A stretch of 64,000 nucleotides of DNA from NCBI GenBank assembly GCA_016707075.1, contig JADJII010000007.1:124001-188000 (forward strand). Direction: 5' to 3'. Position numbers and translations under genes: made by a program. This DNA comes from Egaibacter danicus (GTDB lineage: Bacteria; Pseudomonadota; Gammaproteobacteria; Burkholderiales; Burkholderiaceae_C). Each line of letters opens with the position of its first letter. The first letter of the stretch is position 1. The notes below the pieces were generated by a model. It did not search any database. It was not told the DNA's origin and saw only the letters and a list, made by a program, of their open reading frames with translations. Shown here one piece after another: positions 50,578-59,364 of this stretch.

Positions 50578-51795
50578 ATGAAAGCATCCAGAAAATTCCT
50601 TGCCCTGACCCCTCTTTGCGCGCTGCTTGCAGCCGCATCCGCACATGCCACCGACGGCTACTTCCCCCACGGTTACGGCATGAAAGCCAAAGGCATGGGA
50701 GGCGCCTCGGTGGCGATGACGGACAACGCCTTTGCCGGAGCCAACAATCCGGCAACCGCCGCATGGGCGGGCAACCGCATCGAAGCCGGGGTAGAGCTGT
50801 TCATGCCGGACCGCTCAGCCTCCAACACCGGTGGGGCCGCAGCCGACAGTGACAGCAACCTATTCCTGGTGCCCGAGTTCGGCTACAACCGCGCCATCAG
50901 CGACAAACTGGGTGTGGGGGTTACCGTGTACGGCAACGGCGGTATGAATACGGACTATCCGGTCAATTTCTTCGGCGGCACGCCGCCACTGGGCATCAAC
51001 CTGCTGCAACTGATCGTTGCCCCGACCGTGGCCTACAAGATCAGCGACAACCATTCCGTGGGCGTATCACCCCTGCTGGTGTACCAAAAGTTCAAGGCAG
51101 AAGGACTCTCCCCATTTGCTGGCTTTTCTGCCAACGCCAGTGCGCTGACCAACAACGGCTATGACTCCAGCAGCGGTATTGGTGTGCGCCTGGGCTACCT
51201 GGGCAAGCTCAATGACCAGGTGAGCATTGGCGCGGCCTATTCGCCCAAGATTTCGATGTCCAAATTCTCCAAATACGCCGGCCTGTTTGCGGGTGGCGGA
51301 GACTTCGATATCCCCGAAAATTACACACTGGGCGCAACCCTGCAGGCCACGTCCAGTGTGCTGTTGGCACTGGACTACCAGCGCATCAACTACAGCGGTG
51401 TTGCCGCCGTCGGCAACCCGAGCAACAACCTGCTGCTGGGCAAACCGCTGGGCGCAGCCGATGGGCCTGGCTTTGGCTGGTCTGACGTCAATGTCTGGAA
51501 GCTGGGCGTGCAATGGCAGGCCACACCGAAGCTGACGATGCGTGCCGGCATCAATGTGGGGGACAACCCGATCAAGAGCGCGGATGTGACTTTCAACATC
51601 CTGGCGCCCGGAGTCATCACCAAACATTACACGCTGGGTGGAACCTACGCTTTGTCGAACACGTCGGAGGTGAGCTTCTCCTTCATGTATGCGCCTTCGA
51701 ACTCGGTCACAGGCAACAATTTGCTGGGCCCCGTGGTTGATACCATCCGCATGTCACAGAAGGCTCTGGGCGTTCAGTACGGCTGGAGGTTCTGA
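50578..51795 (+). CDS. FadL/OmpP1/TodX family outer-membrane porin
   Basis: 405 residues. A signal peptide ending AHA precedes TDGYFPHGYGMKAKGMGGAS with NNPATAAWAGNRIE, the FadL N-terminal hatch. Beta-strand repeats follow, ending QKALGVQYGWRF with the terminal Phe of outer-membrane barrels. FadL proteins admit hydrophobic molecules. In sulfur oxidisers related porins have been linked to uptake of elemental sulfur, which would suit the position behind the soe genes (inference). Confidence 0.9.
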   Translation: MKASRKFLALTPLCALLAAASAHATDGYFPHGYGMKAKGMGGASVAMTDNAFAGANNPATAAWAGNRIEAGVELFMPDRSASNTGGAAADSDSNLFLVPEFGYNRAISDKLGVGVTVYGNGGMNTDYPVNFFGGTPPLGINLLQLIVAPTVAYKISDNHSVGVSPLLVYQKFKAEGLSPFAGFSANASALTNNGYDSSSGIGVRLGYLGKLNDQVSIGAAYSPKISMSKFSKYAGLFAGGGDFDIPENYTLGATLQATSSVLLALDYQRINYSGVAAVGNPSNNLLLGKPLGAADGPGFGWSDVNVWKLGVQWQATPKLTMRAGINVGDNPIKSADVTFNILAPGVITKHYTLGGTYALSNTSEVSFSFMYAPSNSVTGNNLLGPVVDTIRMSQKALGVQYGWRF

Positions 51796-51803
51796 TGGAT
51801 GCA

Positions 51804-51832
51804 GGGCGGGATCTGCGATCCTGCCCTTGTTT
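51804..51832 (+). terminator. Rho-independent terminator after the FadL gene
   Basis: GGGCGGGATC-TGC-GATCCTGCCC forms a ten-base-pair stem with one mismatch, followed by TTGTTT, 9 bp after the stop codon. It ends the soe-FadL transcription region. Confidence 0.75.
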
Positions 51833-51905
51833 GCCGACTTGATTTGAAGTCTTGTCTTGAAACCATTCATTATGGGAAAATATGCAATGGTCGCAGAGAC
51901 TGGCA

Positions 51906-51958
51906 ATTGCTATTAAATACATAGCTGGTCACGCATATTTCACGGGGGCTCTGTAAAC
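51906..51958 (+). repeat. Dispersed repeat, copy near tRNA-Ser
   Basis: ATTGCTATTAAATACATAGC then TGGTCACGCATATTTCACGG and GGGCTCTGTAAACC. Shares the word order and the CACGGGGGCT block with the ureJ copy. Confidence 0.5.
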
Positions 51959-51984
51959 CTAAAGTGCCTAAAAAAGTCCCGGAA

Positions 51985-52043
51985 TCAAGCCTCAAACTGC
52001 AGGCGCAATAGCCGGATATGGCTCATTGCCATCTCGGACATCA
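51985..52043 (-). pseudogene. Remnant of a LuxR-type response-regulator 3' end
   Basis: On the minus strand this reads MSEMAMSHIRLLRLQFEA-stop, closely like the C-terminus of the regulator at 6791 (MAMSRIRQLHLQFEG-stop), and the DNA is also visibly similar. No upstream HTH is left, so it is a degraded duplicate about 20 codons long lying beside a tRNA gene. Confidence 0.6.
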
Positions 52044-52094
52044 GAAACTTGGCAGCATGAGCAACGGCGCAAAGCCAGCTAAAATGATCGAATT

Positions 52095-52184
52095 GGAAGC
52101 TTGGCCGAGCGGTTTAAGGCACCGGTCTTGAAAACCGGCGAGGATGTGAGTCCTCCGTGAGTTCGAATCTCACAGCTTCCGCCA
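52095..52184 (+). tRNA. tRNA-Ser (anticodon TGA)
   Basis: GGAAGCT pairs with AGCTTCC; discriminator G and CCA are encoded. Anticodon loop CTTGAAA gives TGA. A long variable arm (CGAGGATGTGAGTCCTCCG) confirms a serine tRNA. The T-loop TTCGAAT is intact. Confidence 0.97.
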
Positions 52185-52293
52185 GCTGACTCGACTTTGC
52201 AATTGTTTTACAAATGCCTCGTCAGCTGATAACCACAATATCCCGTTGTTGGTGTCAATAGTGTCACCCATACCTTTTCGCCCGGGACCCAGC

Positions 52294-52794
52294 ATGAAAA
52301 AACTTCCGACAACCTTGATGGTGCTTTGCACACTATCCTGGTCTGCCCTCGCCCAGACAGACACGCCTGCGAATAGTCGATGGAGCTGGCTACCCTGGTT
52401 GAAAGACAAGGCCCCTGCTGTCAGCACGGTCAGCACCGCTTCCGGATGGACGCGATACTTTGCGAACCAGGTCGTATTTATCCCTGGCATCGGCCCGTTG
52501 GTCAACAACGACTGCAGTGTCTACCCGAATTTTTGCGCTCGCGTACTGCCCGACGGCAGAATCGACGCCCCAGGTTACAGTCCGATCGGTGGGTTTGGTG
52601 GCAGGAGGATATTTGATGCCCCGGTAGGTAACACCCCGGTTCCTTATGTAGTAGTTGGCTGCTCCAGTCCGAACCCAATCCAGAACTGGATTGGCCCGAT
52701 ATTCACCGATGAGCAAAAGGCAAAAACACTGCCACCGGGTTCATGGGGCCTCATTGCAAACCCAGCCTTTGTACCGTGCGAAAGTACCCGTTAA
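52294..52794 (+). CDS. Secreted protein of unknown function
   Basis: 166 residues from ATG 52294 (MKKLPTTLMVLCTLSWSALA), a clear signal peptide. Mature part is Trp/Pro/Gly-rich: SRWSWLPWLKDKAPAV, VVFIPGIGPLVNNDC, GFGGRRIFDAPVGNTPV, with four cysteines in the mature chain that may pair. It resembles no family I know. It follows tRNA-Ser and converges on hemW. Confidence 0.65.
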   Translation: MKKLPTTLMVLCTLSWSALAQTDTPANSRWSWLPWLKDKAPAVSTVSTASGWTRYFANQVVFIPGIGPLVNNDCSVYPNFCARVLPDGRIDAPGYSPIGGFGGRRIFDAPVGNTPVPYVVVGCSSPNPIQNWIGPIFTDEQKAKTLPPGSWGLIANPAFVPCESTR

Positions 52795-52819
52795 GGTTAT
52801 TCCTGACCCAGTGGGTCAG

Positions 52820-54052
52820 TCATTCTTGCAGAAACAAAGCCTGCAGATCACTCAAAAAGTCAAACCCGCGAACGGTGGGTTTGACGCGGTTGAAGTCCCG
52901 CTCAATCAAGCCTTTGCGTTCTGCCTGTTCCAGACCAGTCTGGATAGAGCTGATCGGCAGGCCAGTGCGCTCTGAAAACTGCGTCAAGCTGAAACCGTCT
53001 CGCAAGCGCAGGGCATTGAGCATGAACTCAAATGGCAATTCAGCGCGGCTAACCTCTTCTTCTTGAGCAACCGGCTGGCCAGACAGGGCATGGGTCATGT
53101 ACAACCGGGGCTCCCGAAAACGCACCTGGCGAACCACACGGTGGGCAAAGCTCAGCTTGCTGTGCGCGCCCGCTCCGATGCCCAGATAGTCCCCAAACTG
53201 CCAGTAGTTCAGGTTGTGAAGGCAGCGGTGTCCGGGTTTGGCGTAAGCCGAGACCTCGTAGCGGTCCAGCCCGGCATTCTGCGTCAGTTCGGTGATGCGG
53301 TCCAGCATCGCGTAGGCGGTGTCGTCTTCCGGAACCATGGGTGGGAACTTGGCGAAGTAGGTGTTGGGTTCGATCGTCAGGTGATAAATCGAGATGTGCG
53401 AAGGGCTCAAGCCCAGTGCCGTCTGGATATCCTGTTCCACATGGTGCAATGTCTGACCCGGCAGCGCATACATGATGTCGAGATTGAAGGTGTCAAACGA
53501 ATGCGCCGCCTCTTCCACCGCCGCGATAGCCTGCGCCCGATCATGCACACGACCCAAGGCCTTGAGATGCTGGTCGTTGAAGCTCTGCACACCCACCGAC
53601 AGTCGCGTCACACCCGCACTGCGGAAAGCCTTGAATCGGTCTTTTTCAAACGTACCCGGGTTGGCCTCTAGCGTGATCTCACAGTCAGGCTCCAGCCTCA
53701 GACGCGCCCGGATACCCCCCAGCAGGCGGTCGATTGCCTCGGGAGAAAAGAGGCTGGGTGTGCCGCCGCCAATAAAAATGCTGTGAACCGTGCGACCCCA
53801 GATCAGCGGCAAGGCTGCCTCCAGATCAGCCATCAGGGCGTCCAGGTAGCGTTGCTCAGGTACTTCCGCCATACGCATCTCATGCGAGTTGAAATCGCAG
53901 TAAGGGCACTTTTTGATACACCACGGCAGATGCACATACAGCGACAGTGGCGGGAGCGCCGCAAGCTGCAGCATGCCCGGGCGCATATAGTGCTGCGGGT
54001 CACGTAGCGGAAGGCCTCCCGTCAACTCCCCGGCCGGCAGAATCGGAATCAT
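52820..54052 (-). CDS. hemW: HemW-like radical SAM haem chaperone
   Basis: 410 residues from ATG 54052, overlapping the rdgB stop (ATGA). Radical-SAM cysteines are in WCIKKCPYCDFNSHE. IFIGGGTPSLFSPEAI, LSVGVQSFNDQHLKALGRVH and MYALPGQT are the HemN/HemW motifs, and the C-terminal HTH-like part ends FLSDLQALFLQE. HemW proteins insert haem into respiratory enzymes. They are often mis-annotated as coproporphyrinogen dehydrogenase. Confidence 0.94.
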   Translation of the reverse strand: MIPILPAGELTGGLPLRDPQHYMRPGMLQLAALPPLSLYVHLPWCIKKCPYCDFNSHEMRMAEVPEQRYLDALMADLEAALPLIWGRTVHSIFIGGGTPSLFSPEAIDRLLGGIRARLRLEPDCEITLEANPGTFEKDRFKAFRSAGVTRLSVGVQSFNDQHLKALGRVHDRAQAIAAVEEAAHSFDTFNLDIMYALPGQTLHHVEQDIQTALGLSPSHISIYHLTIEPNTYFAKFPPMVPEDDTAYAMLDRITELTQNAGLDRYEVSAYAKPGHRCLHNLNYWQFGDYLGIGAGAHSKLSFAHRVVRQVRFREPRLYMTHALSGQPVAQEEEVSRAELPFEFMLNALRLRDGFSLTQFSERTGLPISSIQTGLEQAERKGLIERDFNRVKPTVRGFDFLSDLQALFLQE

Positions 54053-54657
54053 GGCAATGCCAGCCAACGCTCCCGAATCAGCCCAACCATTTCGCGCGCA
54101 GCACGACCCCGGTGACTGATGCGGTTTTTGATGTCTGTTGGCAACTGTGCAAATGTCTTTCCCAACTCGGGGATCAACATCACCGGATCGAACCCAAAGC
54201 CATTGATGCCCACTGGCTTGCGCGCAATCTCTCCCACGACGCGGCCTACGGCAATCAGCGGCTCGGGATCATCCGGGGAACGCACTGCCACCAGCGTGCT
54301 CACGAGTGCCGCGCGCCGGTTATCGATGTGCTGCATCTGTTCCAGCAGGGCTCGCACGTTGTTGTCATCGCTTTTGGGATAACCAAACTGTGTGGCGTAG
54401 TAAGCAGTGTCCACGCCCGGCAAGCCTTCAAAGGCATCAACGCAAAGGCCCGCATCGTCGGCAATGGCAGCCAACCCGGAATGCGCGCTGGCGTTACGCG
54501 CCTTGGTCAGCGCGTTTTCGACAAAGGTGCGATACGGCTCAGCCGCTTCCGGCACACCCAACTCGGCTTGCACCACCAGATCCAGCCCCAGCGGCGCAAA
54601 CATGGCCTGCAATTCGGCAAGCTTGCCACGGTTACTGGAAGCCAGAACAATACGCAT
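54049..54657 (-). CDS. rdgB: Non-canonical purine NTP pyrophosphatase RdgB
   Basis: 202 residues from ATG 54657. MRIVLASSNRGKLAELQAMF, ADDAGLCVDAFEGLPGVDTA, GFGFDPVMLIPELGKTFAQL and KNRISHRGRAAREM are diagnostic of the Ham1/RdgB family. It removes ITP, dITP and XTP. Lies between rph and hemW on the same strand. Confidence 0.95.
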   Translation of the reverse strand: MRIVLASSNRGKLAELQAMFAPLGLDLVVQAELGVPEAAEPYRTFVENALTKARNASAHSGLAAIADDAGLCVDAFEGLPGVDTAYYATQFGYPKSDDNNVRALLEQMQHIDNRRAALVSTLVAVRSPDDPEPLIAVGRVVGEIARKPVGINGFGFDPVMLIPELGKTFAQLPTDIKNRISHRGRAAREMVGLIRERWLALP

Positions 54658-54672
54658 GAAATACGACCTCAG

Positions 54673-54712
54673 CCCTCTAGGATGTTGCGTCAATAGCTAT
54701 TATTTTGATAGC
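54673..54712 (-). repeat. Dispersed repeat overlapping the 3' end of rph
   Basis: On the minus strand GCTATCAAAATAATAGCTAT then TGACGCAACATCCTAGAGGG. A full copy; its first bases contain the rph stop region. Confidence 0.6.
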
Positions 54713-55429
54713 GACTGTGTCTGCAAACCGACCAGTTCGGTGATGCCTTTTTCGGCCAGCGCGAGCAACGTGTCCATCTCCTTGCGGGAAAAGGCGGCGC
54801 CCTCTGCCGTGCCTTGCACCTCAACATAGTGACCGGCTCCCGTCATCACCACGTTCATGTCGGTATCACACGCAGAGTCTTCGATGTACTCCAGGTCCAG
54901 CATGGGAATACCCCTTGACAATGCCTACCGAGATGGCTGCCACATGACCCATGATGGGTGTCTCTGGCAGCTTGCCGGAAGCGATGAGGGTGTTCACGGC
55001 GTCCTGCGCTGCCACGAACGCGCCGGTAATGGCGGCCGTACGAGTGCCCCCATCGGCCTGGATCACATCGCAGTCCAGATAGATCGTACGTTCACCGAGT
55101 TTCTTCAGATCGAACACGGCCCGCATGGAGCGGCCTATCAGGCGCTGGATTTCCTGGGTGCGTCCACTCTGCTTGCCCCGCGCCGCTTCACGATCACTGC
55201 GCGTATGGGTAGCGCGAGGCAACATGCCGTATTCGGCTGTCACCCAGCCTTCTCCACTCCCCTTTTTGTGGCCGGGAACTTTTTCTTCAACGGACGCAGT
55301 GCACAGGACCCTTGTAGACCCAAACTCGATCAACACGGAGCCCTCAGCGTGGATGGTGTAGCCGCGGGTGATGCGCACAGGGCGCAGCTGATCGGCCTGG
55401 CGGGCGCCGCTTCGTACAAATTGACTCAT
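54700..55429 (-). pseudogene. rph: RNase PH, split by a one-base frameshift
   Basis: The first frame starts at ATG 55429 and reads MSQFVRSGARQADQLRPVRI through LDCDVIQADGGTRTAAITG to HVAAISVGIVKG, then leaves the family after about 173 residues. The correct continuation IPMLDLEYIEDSACDTDMNV to LVGLQTQSLSK is in the neighbouring frame ending at 54700. Reducing the four-base C run at 54911-54914 by one restores a 242-residue RNase PH, the normal size. RNase PH trims tRNA 3' ends. The break may be natural, as in E. coli K-12 rph-1, or a sequence error in a homopolymer. Confidence 0.9.
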
Positions 55430-55486
55430 GATTTTTCTCTTGTTGAAGACAATGCCAGAGCAAGGTCTGGACAGCTGCGTGACGGT

Positions 55487-56401
55487 TTAGCCCCTTCTGG
55501 CGGCTGTCCGTCTGATGGCTTCGTTGATTTCGGCGATGGAACGCTCTATTTCGGCGTCGTTTAGATCATCCACACCGGTGTCAATCCAGCCGGCCTGCAC
55601 GGTGGAGGCAAAAACCCCATCGTTGATGCTGTCGGTAGAGACGCCGCCCAGTGCCGACTCACTGGCGTCAGGCGTCTCCCACTCAAAGGCAATTACCGTG
55701 ACGTTGTCACTGCTGTTGCCGGCTTTTGCAAGCGCCTTTTCAACCAGGTCAGGAGCGGCCTGGGTAACCGCCTTTTGCCCCAGCTCGTACACAATTTCAA
55801 TATCGTTCAGGCTGCCCCACAAACCGTCCGAGCACAGCATGACCTTGTCTCCCTGCTTCAGGGCCACGGGACCGGTCACATCGAATACCGGCTTGGTGGG
55901 CGAGCCAAGGCAAGTAAACAAAATGTTGCGATTGAACCGCCCCGGGGCCTTCTTGACAGTGGCCTCGGTAACCGGTTGCTCCATATAGGAGTGGTCCCGC
56001 GTGCGGGCGAGCAACTCGCCATCGCGCACCAGGTACAAACGGGAATCCCCACTGTGAATCCAGGTGGCACAGCCGCCCTGCACCAGCACCGCAACCAGGG
56101 TAGTGCGGGGTGTATCCAGAATGCTCTGCTCAATTGCGTAGCGCAGGATCTGGCGATGTGCTGCCATCAGGGCAGTCTGAAGAAACGCCGTGACGTCCGC
56201 CACTTCAGGTTGCGCTTCTTTCTGAAAACTTGCAGAAAACGACTGCAGTGCCAACTGTGCCGCCACCTCCCCTTCGGGGTGTCCACCCATGCCATCGGCC
56301 AGCAGAAAGATACCGGCACCGCGCGTATAGCAGTACCCCATCCGGTCTTCGTTTTTCGGCCGGCCGCCCTTGCGGCTGAGCTGGAATACCGAGAACTTCA
56401 T
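55487..56401 (-). CDS. PP2C-type Ser/Thr protein phosphatase
   Basis: 304 residues. Metal-binding motifs of PPM phosphatases are in GGRPKNEDRMGYCY, FLLADGMGGHPEGEVAA, GDSRLYLVRDGELLARTRDH, MLCSDGLWGSL and NSSDNVTVIAFEW. It would counteract the kinase encoded next to it, with which it overlaps by four bases (ATGA). Confidence 0.93.
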   Translation of the reverse strand: MKFSVFQLSRKGGRPKNEDRMGYCYTRGAGIFLLADGMGGHPEGEVAAQLALQSFSASFQKEAQPEVADVTAFLQTALMAAHRQILRYAIEQSILDTPRTTLVAVLVQGGCATWIHSGDSRLYLVRDGELLARTRDHSYMEQPVTEATVKKAPGRFNRNILFTCLGSPTKPVFDVTGPVALKQGDKVMLCSDGLWGSLNDIEIVYELGQKAVTQAAPDLVEKALAKAGNSSDNVTVIAFEWETPDASESALGGVSTDSINDGVFASTVQAGWIDTGVDDLNDAEIERSIAEINEAIRRTAARRG

Positions 56402-57405
56402 TTCGTCTTGCCGCCAAAGCCCGTCACGTTTTTGACGCTCTTCTTGGTGTCCGACACCATCGTGTCAAACTGCAGGCGGACCTTCTCACCGACCGACAGC
56501 TTGGTATAGCGGCGTTCGCCCTCCCGACTGAGTTCCTTCTGAAGTGCAAAGACCGATTGGGGACGTGACAGTGGATCCAGCGCCATGCACCACTCCACAA
56601 CCTCAATCAGGTTGTCTGAGTAGACGCCACGCAAACGGGCCAGCGCAATGGCAATCCGGTCCTTCTCAAGCCGCTGCGGCGCTTCATTGGGCGGGTAGCC
56701 CTGCATACAGGCATAAATACAGGCGCCAATGGCATAAATGTCGGTCCATGGGCCCATGGATGCATCACGGCGGTACATCTCGGGTGCAGCAAAACCGGGT
56801 GTGTACATCGGGCGGATGAAGTTACCTTCCTTGCTCAAGACCTCACGGGCCGCACCGAAGTCGATCAATACTGACTTGTTGTCGTCCGTGATGAAAATAT
56901 TTGCCGGCTTGATGTCCAGATGCAACATCTTGTGCTGATGAACGATGCGCAGACCCCGCAATATTTCGTCAAACAGAGAACGAATGGTGGACTCCCGGAA
57001 TACCTTCTGCTGCTTCAAATCCCGCGCCGTGATGATGAAGTCCTGAAGCGCGGCGCCCTCCAGGTAGTTCATCACCATGTAAACGGTTTCATTCTCACGA
57101 AAGAAATTCATCACACTGACAACAGAAGGATGCGAGATCTGGGCCAGTGACCGGCCTTCCTCGAAGAAACTCTTCAGCCCCAGACGGTAAAGGGACAGCT
57201 TTTCAGAGGCGACCTGGGGGCGCAGCTCACCAGGAGCACGCGTGGCCAGCGATGACGGCAGGTACTCTTTGACGGCCACCTTCTGGCCTTCCGAGTCCAG
57301 CGCCAGGTAAACAACCCCGAAACCGCCTGCGGCCACCTTGCGAATGACGCGATACCCCCCGATCATGGTATCCGGCGGCAACGGGGTGGGTTTGACCTTT
57401 GACAT
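56398..57405 (-). CDS. Hanks-type Ser/Thr protein kinase
   Basis: 335 residues. Gly-rich loop AAGGFGVVYLA (25-35), K46 in VAVKEY, catalytic HLDIKPANIF (D164, N169), DFG at 182-184 and APEMYRRDASMGPWTDIYAIG as activation-segment end. No C-terminal sensor or membrane anchor, so it is soluble. Forms a kinase-phosphatase pair with the downstream gene. Confidence 0.93.
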   Translation of the reverse strand: MSKVKPTPLPPDTMIGGYRVIRKVAAGGFGVVYLALDSEGQKVAVKEYLPSSLATRAPGELRPQVASEKLSLYRLGLKSFFEEGRSLAQISHPSVVSVMNFFRENETVYMVMNYLEGAALQDFIITARDLKQQKVFRESTIRSLFDEILRGLRIVHQHKMLHLDIKPANIFITDDNKSVLIDFGAAREVLSKEGNFIRPMYTPGFAAPEMYRRDASMGPWTDIYAIGACIYACMQGYPPNEAPQRLEKDRIAIALARLRGVYSDNLIEVVEWCMALDPLSRPQSVFALQKELSREGERRYTKLSVGEKVRLQFDTMVSDTKKSVKNVTGFGGKTK

Positions 57406-57482
57406 AAATTTGGAGTGAACGCTCGTCGGATCAGGTTGAACCGGGTTATTCTCGGAGCCCTCCGATCAAGAAGAGAACCGCG

Positions 57483-58400
57483 ATGCCAGTTTACAGCATG
57501 ACTGGCTATGCCAGTGCACAGCACAGCACAGCCAGCAACACCAGCGATAGCGAGGCAAAAACCGCACCCCACAGCCAGCTTGGTCTTGAGATCCGCTCGG
57601 TCAACAGCCGCTTTCTGGATCTGTCCTTCCGGTTGCCGGAAGACTTGCGGATGTATGAGCCCGCGCTACGGGACCTTCTGATTGCTCAGATCAAAAGAGG
57701 CAAGGTGGAAGTCCGTGCTTCCATCGAGGCCAGCGACGCAAACGCCATTGTCGACCCAACGACCCGGCTGCTGCAGCGCCTCAATTCGGTGCAAGACAGC
57801 ATCAAAGCCTGGTTGCCAGACGCCCGGGCACTCAGCGTTGCCGACGTCATCCGTATTTCAGCGGCTGAGCAGACTTCGTCACGTGACTGGAGCAAGGTGG
57901 TTGTGCCGCTGGCGGAAAAAGCCGTCAGGGCGCTCATCTCCGCGCGTCAACGTGAGGGAGACCGGATGGCAGCCATGCTGCTGGAACGAATCGGTCAGCT
58001 GCGCGCACTGGCCTCCTCGGCTGTGCCGATGATCCCCAAGCTGGTCGAGCAGCAGCGCCAACGCTTTCTGGAGCGCTGGAGAGAAGCGATGGCACTGACC
58101 GATGGTTCGGCGGCACCTGAAGCAGCGCGGGATCGCGCCCTGACGGAAGCCACCGCCTTTGCCATCCGGATTGATGTCGCGGAAGAAATTACGCGCCTGA
58201 ATTCCCATCTGGATGAGCTGGAAAGACTGATCAAAAAAGGGGGGGAAATCGGAAAGCGCCTAGATTTTTTGATTCAGGAACTCCATCGGGAAGCCAATAC
58301 GCTGGGCTCCAAATCCGCCGCGCTCGAATTAACCCATGTATCTGTAGACATGAAGGTCTTGATTGAACAAATGCGCGAGCAGGTGCAGAACATAGAATGA
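57483..58400 (+). CDS. yicC: YicC family endoribonuclease
   Basis: 305 residues. MPVYSMTGYASAQ, LEIRSVNSRFLDLSFRLPED, the DUF1732 C-terminus DVAEEITRLNSHLDELERLI and GKRLDFLIQELHREANTLGSKS mark YicC/YloC. It precedes gmk by 35 bp, the common bacterial order. Confidence 0.95.
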   Translation: MPVYSMTGYASAQHSTASNTSDSEAKTAPHSQLGLEIRSVNSRFLDLSFRLPEDLRMYEPALRDLLIAQIKRGKVEVRASIEASDANAIVDPTTRLLQRLNSVQDSIKAWLPDARALSVADVIRISAAEQTSSRDWSKVVVPLAEKAVRALISARQREGDRMAAMLLERIGQLRALASSAVPMIPKLVEQQRQRFLERWREAMALTDGSAAPEAARDRALTEATAFAIRIDVAEEITRLNSHLDELERLIKKGGEIGKRLDFLIQELHREANTLGSKSAALELTHVSVDMKVLIEQMREQVQNIE

Positions 58401-58435
58401 GTGGACTGTTGTAAATAGCAAACAAGAGCCTTTCT

Positions 58436-59056
58436 ATGGACTACCCCGGCAATCTTTTCGTTGTCGCCGCACCCAGCGGGGCCGGCAAATCCAGCCTGGT
58501 CAAAGCGCTGCTGGAGCTAGATTCCCACGTTCAGCCTTCTGTTTCCCACACGACGCGTGCGCCCCGGGGACAGGAAAAACACGGCCGGGAGTACTTCTTT
58601 GTCTCGCCTGCGGAATTTGATGCCATGGTTGCCGCAGATGCTTTCGTTGAATGGGCTCATGTCCACAGTCATCGTTATGGCACCTCCAAAAGGGCTATTG
58701 AGGAGCGAATTGCTCAAGGTGCCGACGTTATTCTGGAGATTGACTTTCAGGGGGCGCTGCAAATCAAGAAGGTCTTCGCCAACGCGGTCTCCATTTTCAT
58801 TTTGCCCCCAAGCTGGGAAGAGCTGCGTTCCCGGCTGGAGCGCAGGGGCGAAGACTCCGAAGAAGTCATCGAAATGCGGCTGAAGAATGCCGCAACTGAG
58901 GTCGCCCAGGTCCATCATTTCGACTTCGTTATAATCAACGAGTTGTTTGACCGGGCGCTTTTTGACCTGAAAGCCATCGTTCATGCCCAGCGGCTGAAGT
59001 TTTCAGCCCAGCGGCGCGCCCGTGCTGAGACTTTCAAGGCCTTGAATATTCCCTAG
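58436..59056 (+). CDS. gmk: Guanylate kinase
   Basis: 206 residues. P-loop APSGAGKSSLVKALLE near the start, HTTRAPRGQEKHGREYFFVS for GMP binding, VILEIDFQGALQIKK and LERRGEDSEEVIEMRLKNA. It phosphorylates GMP to GDP. 16 bp before rpoZ. Confidence 0.97.
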   Translation: MDYPGNLFVVAAPSGAGKSSLVKALLELDSHVQPSVSHTTRAPRGQEKHGREYFFVSPAEFDAMVAADAFVEWAHVHSHRYGTSKRAIEERIAQGADVILEIDFQGALQIKKVFANAVSIFILPPSWEELRSRLERRGEDSEEVIEMRLKNAATEVAQVHHFDFVIINELFDRALFDLKAIVHAQRLKFSAQRRARAETFKALNIP

Positions 59057-59072
59057 TCTTTCGGAGAACTCC

Positions 59073-59276
59073 ATGGCACGTATTACCGTTGAAGACTGTC
59101 TTCTTCAGATCCCCAATCGTTTCCAGCTGGTTTTGGCAGCAACCTATCGGGCCCGCATGCTGAGCCAGGGCCACACCCCAAAGATTGAAAGCAAAAACAA
59201 GCCCGGTGTAACTGCATTGCGCGAAATTGCGGCTGGCAAAATTGGGGTGGAGATGCTCAAAAAAGTGCCTCTCTGA
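59073..59276 (+). CDS. rpoZ: RNA polymerase omega subunit
   Basis: 67 residues: MARITVEDCLLQIPNRFQLV and ALREIAAGKIGVEML, the omega signature. Conserved gmk-rpoZ-spoT order. Followed by a strong terminator. Confidence 0.97.
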   Translation: MARITVEDCLLQIPNRFQLVLAATYRARMLSQGHTPKIESKNKPGVTALREIAAGKIGVEMLKKVPL

Positions 59277-59294
59277 GCGCCGTGAAACTTTACG

Positions 59295-59321
59295 AAAAGC
59301 ACCTTCAAGGTGCTTTTTTTT
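59295..59321 (+). terminator. Rho-independent terminator after rpoZ
   Basis: AAAAGCACCT-TCA-AGGTGCTTTT with an unbroken T8 run. A ten-base-pair stem 19 bp after the rpoZ stop. Confidence 0.9.
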
Positions 59322-59364
59322 AGCCTTGTGATTCGTATTTCCGCGCGCACGCTATATTTGTGGG

